DNA of 64,000 nucleotides from Metallyticus violacea (taxonomy: Eukaryota > Arthropoda > Insecta > Mantodea > Metallyticidae): NCBI GenBank assembly GCA_030762175.1, contig CM060840.1:37536501-37600500 (forward strand), written 5' to 3'. The notes below the pieces were generated by a model that saw only the letters and a program-made list of their open reading frames with translations, made no database searches and was not told the origin of the DNA. The translations under genes and the position numbers were made by a program. Below, one piece after another: positions 23,405-35,936 of the stretch (position 1 is the stretch's first letter; every line of letters starts with the position of its first letter).

Positions 23405-23562
23405 TATGTTGTGATGAATGAAATGACTTAATGATGGCGCAAATGAGCTCGGAGTCTGGCATTCATCTTCTGCCCTAAGTGGATTTCTAATCCAGGATCT
23501 CCGAATTATTAGTCGCAAATGCTACCACTAGAGTAGGGAGGCATTGGGAAGTTATGTTCATA
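23405..23562 (-). repeat. tRNA-derived SINE relic (fifth type)
   Basis: On the minus strand the head reads CTCTAGTGGTAGCATTTGCG (A-box close to TCTAGTGGTTAGCAT of Asp/Gly-type tRNAs), then GGAGATCCTGGATTAGAAATC (degenerate B-box), and then a body GGGCAGAAGATGAATGCC. It ends before a stretch unrelated to the other SINEs. Only one copy is seen in the window. Confidence 0.5.
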
Positions 23563-23564
23563 GC

Positions 23565-24410
23565 ATGCTCAAACTTGGCGAATCGACCCTGTCAGTAAAT
23601 ATTGGGTAATTTTTCCTTCGCATGATCGCTACACGTGTAGTTGGGCGCAGTTGACCAAGCTCCGCAGTTCTGTATCGGAGCAGGAGGAGAGGTCAGTACG
23701 AGTTTAACTCTAGGAACGTGCGGACCTGTTCTTTGTATGTTGTGTGACAGTGTATAAGGCGGCGTAATAATACAGTGTTAATTAATTACCTTAATATAAC
23801 TCAATTCAGATATTCCATTCCCCAATGAGTATTAAATTACGATTCATACATACGTATAGGGTCGGCTCGTGATGTGTGGAGATTGTTTCAAGAGAGTTCT
23901 CTGATGTTCAACTTCCAAATCGAAGTTCAATTCATGGATTGGTAAATTAAATTTATAAAACGGGAAGTAATCTTGATAAAAACACACGCAGCCTCGTACA
24001 ATAATCACAGAAGAAACGTTAGATAACATTGGACAGGCTCTGAAATATTGCACTAAAAAATCATTCTGACATTTTGTCTCAGCAAACGGGAATTTTTTAT
24101 TTCTCTGTTCGAAGGGCTACAAAACTACTGTAGTTAAAATCCTATAGGATTACTTTAGAACAAAAACTAAAAACTGCATCCGGAAGTCGATTTTGTGATT
24201 GAATTTTGAATAGTGTGCATAATGGAGAAATTAACCTTAAACTTATTTTCTTTATGAACTAATCTTGATTCTGCCTAGGGGAATGTAATTCACAAAACAT
24301 TTAACTGAAGTTCACAAAAACTAAACTTGCTTATTTTTTATAAATGTGCTAAGTATATGTGCGGAATATTTTGTAACCATTTTTTTTTTTCCTGAGGGAA
24401 CATAGGTAGT
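23565..24410. other. no gene or recognised repeat
   Basis: AT-rich DNA without assignable content, apart from a moderately GC-rich patch at about 23570-23740. Confidence 0.35.
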
Positions 24411-24429
24411 AGGTACACGATTTTTCAAC

Positions 24430-24690
24430 AGGACTCGGCAAAGGCAAATACAGCCTATGTCTCCTTGCATGCAATTCATGAAATATTAGACGATAGAGCC
24501 ATCACCAAGAACCCTCTGTCCCCCAATTTAATGTCGTGCGATTTTTATCTCTGGAGGTCATTAAAGAAAAAAACATACAAGACAAATGCATATACACACA
24601 CACTTCAGATGAATTGAAAAATAATATTATTGAGAAAATTTTCTTCCGTTTCTCAGAGAGAACTGCAGAGGGTAATGCTTAATTTCAGAA
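24430..24690 (+). pseudogene. DUF4817-type transposase C-terminal relic
   Basis: Translates as FQQDSAKANTAYVSLHAIHE, then DDRAITKNPLSPNLMSCDFY, then LWRSLKKKTYKTNAYTHT. A frameshift leads to DELKNNIIEKIF. This follows the DDE core of DUF4817-family transposases: QQDGA with the second aspartate, SPDL--CDFFLWG, and the ELK helix. The third acidic position of SPDL is N here, though the CD pair after it remains. The element is truncated on the left and has no identified ends. Confidence 0.75.
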
Positions 24691-24699
24691 ATTGACACC

Positions 24700-27600
24700 A
24701 TCAATGTATGGAAATTTATGGGAGGTAGTTTCGATATCTCCCTACTTGATAATGATGAGTAAATGTACCTTTCAAGTGTTAGTAATAACTTAAGCAACAA
24801 TCAAAGCTGTGGACGTTCACCGGTGCCGATCCCACCCACCAGTCTTTACGTATGGAGCGGCCCCATGAAGGAAAAATTCATCCATTATAAACCATAGATA
24901 AATGTTCGTTGTGAATAGGAAACATATAGTGAATCATAACACACTTTGCAGTATCGTACCTTCCACACAGCACATATGTTGACTCGTAACTAGCGTGATA
25001 TTGCTTACTAAACACTGTCGACTGGAGAGGCCTAGCAGCGCACGTGGTCGATACTTGTATAGACCACCCAGTACACAATCGAAATAGAATGAGTGTCACA
25101 TTACCAACATTCCTAATATCGCAAATTATTGACACTTTCATTGACTTTCCCTCGGCTATACAACTTAGTTTCCAGTTCGACACAGAAATGTGATGATCGT
25201 GAATAATTTATACAAAATACTATAAACAAAGTAAGTGACCTTAAAATGTTACGTGAGTTTATAAAAATACTAGGAGATAATGTGTTTAAAATAGCTTAAT
25301 GAATGTAGCAACACGATTTGATTAAATATTTTGCGTAACATTTCCTCTTAAAACGTTTAAAAAAAGGTTGGAGTAAGATAGTGTTTCACTGCATAAAGCG
25401 CTCAAGTTAAGGTTTCGTATCAAAATATTTCAATACTCAGTTTTCACGGACTATTTTACTATCTCTAGGTTGGGGGACTCGGAAAGTGTGCAGAGGTGGC
25501 ACAAGTAATCAGTAGCTTATAACCATTTTTCTTAACATTTTTAACGGATTTTATTTAATTTTTATGTTACTTGTTAAGTTATTTCTTTTCATTTCTTCAA
25601 GTTTGTTTACAGAAATTTAAAGAATGTTATTAAAAGCGTCATAATTGTACTAAAAATATAAAAAACGAAACAGCTAAAAATTTATGAAAAAATCTCAGAA
25701 AGCACGAAGAAATAAATTTTACCAAGGTTTTACCATGTTTACTTGAGTTTGAGAAACACTGTCTGCAATTTAGTATAAAAAACATGGGCCTGTGCAACTT
25801 CTGATAAAATATCTGTAAATTTTTATAATATTATATTTTTTCAATCGTTGAACTTAGGCACATGAATTTACCTTTTGCATTAGTGTACTTAGTGTTTGTG
25901 GGCCTAATTTTAGCTTTCCATATTAAACAGTTTGTGAAAGAAGCATTTCTAAAATTTTAACCAAACATTTAAAATTTTAGTTTAAGATTAATATTTTTAT
26001 AAAAAAATTGAACCACATTAATGAAACTATGAAGTAATTAGGATCTAAGATTGTCAGTAAAGGACAGAAATATTAATAAAATCTATTGAACATATTTTGA
26101 AAGTGTAGTTATCCATTACTATCTGCGTTTTTTAGCTTTTTACATTAGCCGAATCCTTTATCCATCAAAAAGAGATAAAAATCACAACTTACACATTATT
26201 CCATTTGTTGAAAATCTGTTTTTATCGATTCCAAAGAGGTTTAATCTTTGAATGAACACACTTATCAGCTCGTATATAAGAAAGAACTAATGTCCCTTAT
26301 CTGTAGTATTTTAGGTATAAAGCGAAATCTACTTAAGGATAGTTTTGCTATATTATTTTTATATATACCTTGAATCGTTATAACCCATGACAAATTATAG
26401 CATGACACTAAAGAAATAGAATATGTTGACTGAAGAAATATTTCAGGCCAGAAAATGGTTTCCGAACTTTCACTGAATAAATTGATGTAATATATTATTA
26501 AAATAAGCACCGAATGGATGCTGAAAAAGTGTAACCTTCTCCTTGTAGTTTAGATGAGTTCCAGTAAGATCTGAACCTTCATTGTGGTCTCATAATTATA
26601 ACTTATGCTTTCTTGGTTTTACTTTTTTCCAACTCTTTGATGTTCAGAAGCAAGTTAACGAAATAAAAAGAGATTCGGTAAGAGTAAGGAGTCAATTAAA
26701 TTTACAGCACCCTTACAAAGAACCCTAGGAAATTCAATTTCACATGCTCATTTTGTAAAGCCGAAGGTCAGTTCAAAATTCTATAAAAGGTATCAAGACT
26801 TTGTATCCCACCTTCCTCCTCTTCCTTCATTTTGCTGTTGTTTTTGTCGTTATTTGTGCTGTATCTTTGCATGTACCTTTCGCAGACGTTTTATTTTATT
26901 ATATACGTTTTTATTTCATTTCTTCTCCTTTGTGTGTCTATGTGTGCCCCTTTTTTACGTGTTTACTTCCCTCACATTTGGTTCGTATTCGCTCAGTTGC
27001 TGGAAACCCCCAGGGGACCACAACGCGAGGTTCCTCCTTGGCTCTTCAACTCACAAAGGCAGCGAAAAGAATAGTTACTCCACTTTTTCTTTTCCTTTCT
27101 AGCCTTTTTGTTGTTTCTTTTCTTTCTCACTCTGCTGCTTCTCCCTAGCTTCGCATCTATTTCCGTGTTTTCTCCTGCGATTTCAGAAAACGTATTTTCA
27201 CTTCATGAGATTTTACTAATTTTATTTTCACCGCTCGTCGTTTCTTTTGTTTGTGACCTTTCGAGAAAAAAGGAGGGAGGAACTTGCAATTCACCTATCA
27301 AATTTACACGTCTTTGAAGTCCTGTTTTTTCACTTATCTGTTTCATTCCTTTCGTGAGAAGCTTCCCTGTTCTTTGAATCGAATTTATTACTTTCCAAAA
27401 ACTGGTATGAAGCATTCATAGTATTTATAGAACAAATTAAAACTATAATAGGACATTTAAATGAAAACTACATACTTCAAATAGTGTGCTATAATCCGTT
27501 GTGAATTCGCTTTTTTGCTTCGTATTCCTAAAATCATCTTTCCTCATTAAAACTCAATTTGTTGGAACTTCCAGGAAGCATTCTTTCCAGTTTTTATTAA

Positions 27601-28105
27601 ACTCCAGTAGTTTTACAAAATCACAGGAGTGAGATGTGTTATTAATAAATGGCATTTAATTATATAGTCTTTAGTGAACAACATAATGCACTCAACAGCA
27701 TTTAAGAAAATTTCGAATTATTGTTGCAGTCAAATATTTTTAACCCTTTCTGTTTCTAAATGAGTATTCTATTTAAAATTTACTTAACTAATCTTTATTT
27801 TTCATTGTGATAATATTTTTTGTAAGTAAATTCACCACAATGGTTCAATCTTAGGAGTCAACTTTGGACAAAAGTGTTTCTCTATTTTTCTTTCTCATGT
27901 ATACATAATTTCTGTAGGCAAGCAAAATATTATTTATTTTATACTTGAAACTTTATGTTGGTGCGTGTGCTGTATTTCACAGTTTTAGTAGTAATTTTAC
28001 AACTTCGGTCCGAAAATGTTTCGAAAAAAAAAATATATTTTCTAAAAGCGAGTTAATGCCATAATATGGCTAAATTAAATGTATAGTAATACGAATAATC
28101 AAGTA
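24700..28105. other. intergenic DNA, no gene supported
   Basis: 24800-25200 is GC-richer and may be a repeat I cannot name. 25200-26780 is plain AT-rich DNA. 26800-27340 is strikingly pyrimidine-rich on the plus strand and therefore open in several frames at once, but no domain is visible. A more balanced core at about 27000-27075 could be conserved non-coding DNA. Confidence 0.35.
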
Positions 28106-28107
28106 AT

Positions 28108-28109
<2 letters not shown>

Positions 28110-28146
<37 letters not shown>
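28110..28146. repeat. (CA)n microsatellite
   Basis: About 18 uninterrupted CA units, ending a few bases before the left end of the following DUF4817-type element. Confidence 0.95.
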
Positions 28147-28150
<4 letters not shown>

Positions 28151-28151
<1 letters not shown>

Positions 28152-28670
28152 CGATGGTGCCAAATTATATATACATTTTCACAGTTGATATCTACTTAAC
28201 ATATTTCAAAGTTGAACCGAAAACAAACAGTAATGTTTAGTATGATGTTCTGTAAACAGGTGTGACTCATATACATTATGACAGCGTTGCTACGTGACAG
28301 GTAAATGAACAAATGAAACCAAGGTTATCGTATGATGTTTTGTAAACAGATGTGATTCACATTACGTTAGACTAGCGTTGCTCGTTTGAACAGCGGAAAG
28401 CAACTTTTAAATGGTATTGGAAAACCGAGATGTGATTGAAGTTCAAAGGCAATGGCGACATGTGTACAGAACAGAACCGCCAACGCGAGTAACAATTGCA
28501 CGCTTTCGAGACAAATTTGAGACTGCATACTGTAGAAAACCAACTACACTGGCAGGACTTCAGGAAGATATTGAAACGGCATGTGCTGCAATCGCTGAGG
28601 ACACTTTCGCAAACGTTACTCAATCAGTAATTCAACGTACTCAGGAGTGTATCGGCGCCTATGGTGGGGC
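28151..28670 (+). mobile_element. internally deleted DUF4817-type transposon, copy B
   Basis: Starts with GGTGCCAAATTATATATACA, matching the left end of copy A, and carries the same doubled subrepeat. A 94-codon frame (28411-28692) begins MVLENRDVIEVQRQW, continues PPTRVTIARFRDKFE, and joins straight to a C-terminal piece LQEDIETACAAIAED and QRTQECIGAYGG. It therefore fuses the N-terminal DNA-binding half to the extreme C-terminus, with the whole DDE core deleted. The right inverted repeat is missing; homology to copy A ends near 28670. The frame is intact, so a short DNA-binding peptide is conceivable, but chance survival is the simpler reading. Confidence 0.75.
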
Positions 28671-28689
28671 ATATGCCCTGGAAATCTCT

Positions 28690-29640
28690 TAGGTAATTTC
28701 GTTGCAGAGATTTGTTCCTAAGAGGGGACGTAAAACTTTCTTTTAATTTATATTAAATGCAAGCTTTGTCATAATAAGTTAGTGAGTTTATAGTTAAGTT
28801 TTGTTTTTAATAATGTGTTTTGTTGAGAAGAACTTTAATCTCAGAAACCGGAATGAATACCTGAAAGCTCAAATTACGTAAGGATTTCAACACATGAGAG
28901 ATGAACCATCTGCTGATATGCAACACAAACATCAGCCTAGATAAATTTTACTTTTCAAGTGTAGCTAAGTGTATAAATAAAAGTTTATATACTAATATAC
29001 TACGCATTACGAAGTTCGGTTCTAAACATTTAAGAAACTTGCTGTTTTATCCATAAATAACCGAATCACCAAGTATGAACATTGCCAATCTTGCTATGTC
29101 CTTAATGTAGACTTAGGTCCTCAGAGAAGTAATAAATGTTACAATGTGATCACGCAAAATGTAACAATTGGACAAAATAACTGTACACTAAGGTACAACT
29201 TAAAATACTTCAAAATACCAATGTAAATACAGCTTTTTGACTTTGTTAGAGAAGCGCGGAGTTGTTTAAACCTATTAGTGATGCTTTAGCCTTTATTTAA
29301 ATTTCAGCTTGAAAAATATATGTCACTTAATTTGATTTGACAATTTGAAAAATATGCAGTGGAATGGAATATTCAACCCTTATAATCTTATACAGAAACT
29401 AATGTTACATAAGGAAGCAAAAATAACGATTAGTGTGCTAATCTCGGTATTAACCCCACTAACCCGTTGTTAATTAATAATATTCTTACTACTTCTTACT
29501 GCTCATAATAATGTTAATAAAACTAAAATAAATAATTATGTTTAAAAAACAGAATCTATGAACTTTCAGCCTACTTTGCATCTTTCACTTTTTTCTCTTC
29601 CTGTAGGCGTGGTACAACCGCTCTCTAATTATCCTAATCA
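28690..29640. other. AT-rich intergenic DNA
   Basis: Nothing assignable. Confidence 0.4.
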
Positions 29641-30060
29641 TTTTCAGTTATTAACTGTGTCAAAGGTTAGAGAATAGCCCGAGTCCACCGCTTGATTTCC
29701 CTGTCAATCTTCTGAATACGGAACTTGCATCTCACCTCACGATCCAATCTGGAAAACTAGCAAAAGGCGTATGCTTTCAAATCCACCTCCGCATACTGTC
29801 GGTACTTTAAAGGCCTAGTAAGTGAACATTTTCCATTTTCATTCTCACATATGTAATAGAGACCTGTTGGCAGCGTTTGCTAATTGCATTTTACATTAGC
29901 ACCGTTACAGGGTAAGTAACACCGCCGATACTATTACTTTTCAGCAAATAACAATGCGTCTTTATTCTTTTCTAAGCGTGACACGTCGATTATGTTTCGT
30001 TGCGTTTTGCTACTATTACAGAGAAGTAGACTGCATATCTGCTCATCATTGGAAGTAAAC
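29640..30060. promoter_or_regulatory. candidate conserved non-coding element
   Basis: A more balanced-composition block in AT-rich surroundings. At about 29870-29905 it contains GTTTGCTAATTGCATTTTAC and then CATTAGCACCG, an inverted pair of homeodomain-type cores (GCTAAT and ATTAGC). It has no open frame, tRNA-like head or transposase match. Regulatory function is inferred only from composition and motif. Confidence 0.22.
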
Positions 30061-30446
30061 AGTTTTGATCAAAATAGCTGACACAAAGGTGTTAATGGAG
30101 AACCTTTTGAGAGATTGGGAATTTCAAAGTTTCAAAATGTCGATACACTCTTATTTATTCAAAGTCGAAAAAACAAATGATTAGTGATTGTTTTTAATCA
30201 TCGTATATGGATACCATTGTGCGATATAAGGTCTCCCTATCTAAACTCAAATGTCTTATCTGTGTGTATATTTTCAAGTATACTTTCCAAACCTTCGTCT
30301 AATTTTCTTCAGAAAATATTTTTCTTAAATTACCCCAAGAAGAGTACTTACTTAGATTAAAAATTGTATGTACCTAATCTTTGTCGCAATGTCTTCGTGA
30401 TGCTATTACTTCTATAACTTGATTTATTCTTCTTTATGCCAAGCTA

Positions 30447-30480
30447 TGAGGGCTGGAAAGAAAGTAATGGCAATATATTC
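30447..30480. repeat. solitary mariner-type terminal repeat
   Basis: TATGAGGGCTGGAAAGAAAG, then TAATGGCAATATAT, matches the outer end of a class of mariner elements (GAGGGCTGG-AA--AAGTAATGGCAA). No partner end or transposase is visible nearby. Confidence 0.5.
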
Positions 30481-31119
30481 CTAAGTAGTAAACCATTTAC
30501 TTAAGAACCTGGGGACTTTTAGATTCCGCAGCTAAGTCATTTGCAACATTGTATTGTGGCTTGTTCTGACTTCTTAAGCAACTCGAGAGTTATATCACTA
30601 TGAAGACGTTTTAATAAAAAAACGGGAATTAATGATTTTTAAATAAAAGTATTATACCTGGCTGTCACATTTTACAAAAACATGTTATAGTATTATTTTT
30701 AAATATAGGTAGTATTCCTTAAAGTATATGAAGGCAATTACGTTTTTTTCGCCCAATTTTACATAGAAATTCCCGAATGTATTACGGGAAATTTAATTGT
30801 ACAAGCTCAATACAAATATTATTCCCGTTTTTATCTAATTATGCCAGCGTAATATTTTTGGCATAATGGACGAAGATCTTCAAATCAAACTAGAAGAAAA
30901 AAGTTATAGATAAAAGATATTTTGGAAAAAAAAGTTTAATTTTTTTATTTTATTTGCTTACGAATGCTGATTTTTGAAAAAGAAGAAAAATCAAGAAACG
31001 AAAACACATACAATTACATTCTTGACAAATTCTTAAATATAAATATGAAATAGAAAAATAAATTAAAAATAAACCAATATTTGAATTTATTTAACTTATA
31101 GTAGAATAGTGGTGCAAAT

Positions 31120-31545
31120 ATCAGCAGCGACAGCTGTGGAAGTGATCAGCATGGCTGATGTACTTACGCGCTCCGGGGATTTGCGATTGGTTTGGAAGAG
31201 GGTTGTCGGTTGTTGCTGGATTTTTGCTTGGTGCGTGAAAAGGACATAGGGCTTATAAGGTCCCTCAGCATTTGGTTCTTAAAACCTTTATGTAAGCCCA
31301 TCGGCGGCTAAGTTCTGGTTGCAGTGGTAGTTGCTGATGAATCATGATGGGACTGCCCGCCTCGGGATTCCCAAGCAGCATGTTCAAGCACAACTAAGGG
31401 TTGGTGTTGCAGCGAGAGCCGAGTCATGCAAGTTCATGCCTATGGCTATGACGCGTGAACTTATTGCAGTACAGAAGGCATATAGTGTAATTCTAAATTT
31501 GCCTTATGATTGTGTTAGTCGTTGAATTTTTCTCTTGTAATGTTG
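31120..31545. other. GC-richer block of unknown nature
   Basis: Balanced composition in AT-rich DNA, including GGGACTGCCCGCCTCGGGAT and GCCTATGGCTATGACGCGTG. A 64-codon frame at 31331-31525 has no recognisable domain. It could be an unnamed repeat, a retrocopy, or part of the THAP pseudogene transcript that follows. I do not recognise it. Confidence 0.25.
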
Positions 31546-31934
31546 TAAGTTGCGGCTTTATAGTCTTCAGGGCAGTGTCTAGGCATCTTGGCAATTAGGT
31601 AACAGATCTTAAGCTTTTGTGTTAGCACCTTCTTTATATTACGAAAACATTAGTAACCCCATAATGAATAAGTAAGATCCGGTTCGTAGAATGGATAGTG
31701 TGAATAAGGAGAATGTTAAAAAGTGTAGGTTAAATAAGAGAGAACATGAAGCAAACTGACTTCTAAATTCTGAGCGCTTTCTCTCATATTTAGTCATGTG
31801 CCCTGTTTATGCTGTGTATTATTGTCATTTCAATTTTTGTTCGCTGCAAATATGCTTTAGTCCTTTTGTTTGTAATAAATTAATATTTATTTAGTGAAAT
31901 TACATCACGAGCTTGTGTAATAGAAAGTGTTTAG

Positions 31935-32172
31935 TACAACATGGGTCGCTCTTTGCTATGTAGTCAATTGTACCTCTAATTATGGAGTGTACCGTATACC
32001 ATCATATTTAAATCTCCTAAAGAGCAATCATTAAAGAAGAAGTGGATAAAGAGCTACATCCTACAAATGTTGAAGTTAATGCTAAAACTGTAGAGTGTAT
32101 TAAACATTTCCTACCAAAATTTGTTCTTAGGGAGGAAATTTTCCCTAATAACACAGTAGTCTGCTACTGAGG
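31935..32172 (+). pseudogene. THAP-domain pseudogene fragment
   Basis: THAP domains are C2CH zinc-coordinating DNA-binding modules of about 80-90 residues, found in host regulators and in P-element-type transposases. In shifting frames the segment reads CYVVNCTSNYGVYRIPSYLN, then PKEQSLKKKWIKS, then ELHPTNVEVNAKTVECIKHF and LPKFVLREE, ending at a TGA. The spaced cysteines, the conserved tryptophan (KKKW), and the C--H pair in ECIKHF fit the domain. At least two frameshifts break it. A pyrimidine-poor TTTAG lies upstream. No transposase follows, so source gene versus P-like element is undecided. Confidence 0.7.
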
Positions 32173-32179
32173 AAAGTCC

Positions 32180-35100
32180 ACCTGTTTAATATTGAAATTG
32201 ATGCACCGGTTCCCTATTCGAAATCAGATTGGTCCTAGCACCTCAGATTTTTAGTTATGGGGCTATAGTCATTCCATTTAATTATTACAAATCGGTATAT
32301 ATACTAAATATGGACAAAATTAAGTTACGGTTTTTTTATATTTTATATTAATTAAAATTAAGCACATTTAAAAGAAGAAACGTTTACTCAATTTGCTAGT
32401 AAGCATTCCAAAAAAATTTAGATGTAGTGCAGAGATTTGATTTTCTGCTTATATTCGTTTATATGGACACTAGACCTAGCCATTGTAGATATACCTGATT
32501 AAAACTTTCACAATGTGTATCATTTGCATGACCGAAATAAAATGGAAAGAAGTGAAGGTAGAATGCAAGAAGTTCAACTTTAAAGACATTGAAGCTAGGT
32601 TTGGATTTGCTCTGGGCATGGTTCTATAAATGTAACTAATAAGAGAAACAAAAATTGTCTGAATGAGATTCATTTGAACAATAAAGAATCCAAATATGTC
32701 TTAACTCCATAAAATATATAGCCAAAAGTCAATACTTTATCTTGGTATTTTATAGCGCTAAAGCAATAACAGGTAAAAATCTTAATCTTGTTATAAAAAT
32801 GGAAAACAATTTATTAATCGCTTTTATGATATTTTTGTATTAATAGCATATATATGAAGTCATCTATTATACCTTGCCTAAGCCAGAGGCCCAGCCACAG
32901 ATGTTTTCACGACTTCTTGTACTTAAGGTAGCACTTTCCTCACCTCGTTCAACATTCACCAGGTTCCTCAAAACGTGTTGGTAACTTGGGAGGGAAAGTT
33001 TTGAAAAAGATTGTATATCAGGATGTTCTGGTTGACGGAGAAGTAGCTCCAACAATAAGTATATGCTCCACACAGCAGAAGAGTTTGGGAGAGATTGGAT
33101 TGCCTTGGAGAATTCCTCTTTCTAGTTGGAATGGTTGTCCTCCTTCCTCTGTTTTTACTTTCGCGAAACTTTGACTATAGATTTTTTGTAGGACACGAAT
33201 ATACAGATTATATATCAGGTAGCAGGATCAATCAATAAAGAAAATTTGGAACACAATATAATTTTGTCAAATGACATCCAATGCCCTCCTTGATCATTAA
33301 CAATGTAAAATATAATTTTATACCAGTCAGTCATTAAAAGTTTAAAATAAAGCTATTAAAAAGTTATTATTTTAAAATTGTGACGCAAAAGGAAAAATAG
33401 CTGAATCCATAACTGAAATAAGCATACTAAATTTAGATTGACACACTTGTTTTCTTCCCAGTCGCAAAACGATGTAGATCAGTGATTATTCTTGGACGAA
33501 CTGTCACCGAAAGAATTTGGAGATTATATGTACTTGGCTGTCTATTCTAAATAAAAGAACTTTACTACGCGGGAAGTGGATCTAGTAATGTTAAAGACCT
33601 TAATGTTGCAGAGCAGGAGGAAATTAGCTCGTCAAGTCTGGCAGGATTGGAGATTGAGACGTCTGTGTCACCTTTTCTGTTCCATGTTAACGTTCAGAAT
33701 GTTTGAGAAGTTTGTTCTACTCCGGGACCGCTGGTGTCGCTGATTATGTGTGGAAATAGGCATTAGATTAGGGTATTTGGGATGGTTCTGCTGGTTATGT
33801 TGGTCTTCCACATGAGATTTTTTTTTTTTTTTTACTTGCTTAGGCACCATAGAAGCAGTTTTGCTGTTGACAGCCTACAGACTGTCAGATAGCTTTGAAT
33901 AAACTTTTCTACTACCTTCAGAGTTCTTTGGGTTAATGGTCTGCAGGCATCCAACATGGCAAGAGCCCCTAACACATAAACCTGGCTTTACCGTGTGGAT
34001 GTATTAATAAAACCTGATCACTTGAACGCATGTACCTATCACAGAGAGTTTGATATTTATTTAGGAACACTATATATATATATATATATATGCATAAAGT
34101 TTGCTGGATATTTTTTAACATCCTGTATAGGCTGATGAGGAGTATACATACATTTCATTGCGCGCTTTCAATATCGGCACTTTACAATTCTACTATTCTG
34201 TAGCTACCGGGTTGTTCCATTTCCTTGCTCTCATCATGACTTCCTTTTGTTTGCAGTATTAATCGCTGCAAGGCATGTAGCAACATTCAAATGATGAATA
34301 TTTCCATCGCTCTTGTATGCCACCGTATTCTTGAACATACACGCTACATGAATGTAACATTCTGCTCTATAGAATTAAGTTCTATTATATAATGTTCTTA
34401 AGAACATAACAAAAAGCTAGGAATCTTCATAAAATTTAGGGCATTAATATATTTATTTATCCGCTCCTGTCTTACAGCTTATTACCTCATTGACTACAAA
34501 GATTCTGTTTCTGATTCAGTGGAAAAAATAAAGGAAATGTTTCATATTTTATGCAATTTACAGAGAGAGACCAACAGAAAAATTAAAACATTAAAATTAA
34601 AAATCGTCAAATAATGAATAAGTATATACAAATACATCTACATAGTGTTGCTGTATGACTTTTCGGACTAGGTAACGTACATTAAGCTGTAAGGGTTGGG
34701 CAATACAGCAGCTGATGTAACAAATTGTTAAGAACTTGTTACTGATACTTCGTATGTATTTTTATTTCAAAATAATTCTCTTTGTTTCAATGGTTGTCAT
34801 TGGATAAATATTTTATCATGTAAACCCATAAAAGCAGTAGGCCATAATTTCTAACAGATAAGAGAAAGAGTATTTAAGGTAGATACACAAGTCGATATTG
34901 AAATGAATATGTATTAATAACTATGTGTCCATTTAATTTTAGATTTGCAGCTTATTCAGTAAGAAACATACTACAGGGAAAAGTAAAGGAAAGAAACATA
35001 TGATTAATTTGTCCATCTTGTGCATGCCATAAAAGTACATGAGAATAAGCTTGAAAAAATTTAGGGTGAATCTGGAACATCCTGCATACCTAATAACAAA

Positions 35101-35889
35101 GATTATGGCCATTGATATAAAAGTTGCATGTTATTTTATTAGTAAGTATTTAAAATTAAATACTACAATATTTACAGATAATATTGCAATATGAGCTGAA
35201 AATTTAAACAATTTACTGAAATTAATATATAAATTCCAGGCAATTTCTAAAAAAAAAAAAAATTAATTGCCAAATATCTAATCAGAAGACCAATGTTAGG
35301 TATTTAGAGGAAACTCTCAGTAAGATCTAAAATAATAATTAGATATAGATTCATTGAACATGGGTCACATTTCTACTAGCTGGGATAGGATTTGAAGTTA
35401 CCAAAAAGACGGTGACATTTCTAGAAAGTTGCCAAAATTTCGATCCATATGCGAAAAAGTTAAAACAACTTTAGAAGGGAAAATTAGAAAGAAATCAAAC
35501 TAAATCTCTGCAAAACACTAGCTGTATCTACCCTTCTTTACAGAGTGTAACATCGATAGTTAAATCCAAAGAGAGAAATAAAATACAGCATGCGGAAATT
35601 ATGTACCTGATATACGGCAGGGGATGTACACTCATGGACAAAGCTAAAAACACAGACGTATGACAGGATCTGCATGTACAAAGCATCGAAAATAATTAAC
35701 ATAGCTACCAGAAAAAGTGGGCAAACTTAATCGCCGATTACATCGTGTCTGTACAATCCAAGAGGAAGCACATTGGTGGGAATACCGTGGAAAAGATGGA
35801 CTCCTGTTCGAACATTAGCCTAAGTCTAAGCCATGCTATTGATCTTTGACACCCTTGTATATCTCTGAAAAGAGAAAGTAAACAAAAAA

Positions 35890-35936
<47 letters not shown>

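Noticed and set aside
24878..25183. 101-codon minus-strand frame
   Set aside because: No domain or splice context. Composition suggests an unnamed repeat, but no second copy is in the window.
26801..27148. Overlapping open frames on the plus strand, hydrophobic, membrane-protein-like
   Set aside because: Three frames are open at once because the strand is pyrimidine-rich. The hydrophobic residues are a by-product of TTT/CTT/TCC codons, with no domain and no splice support.
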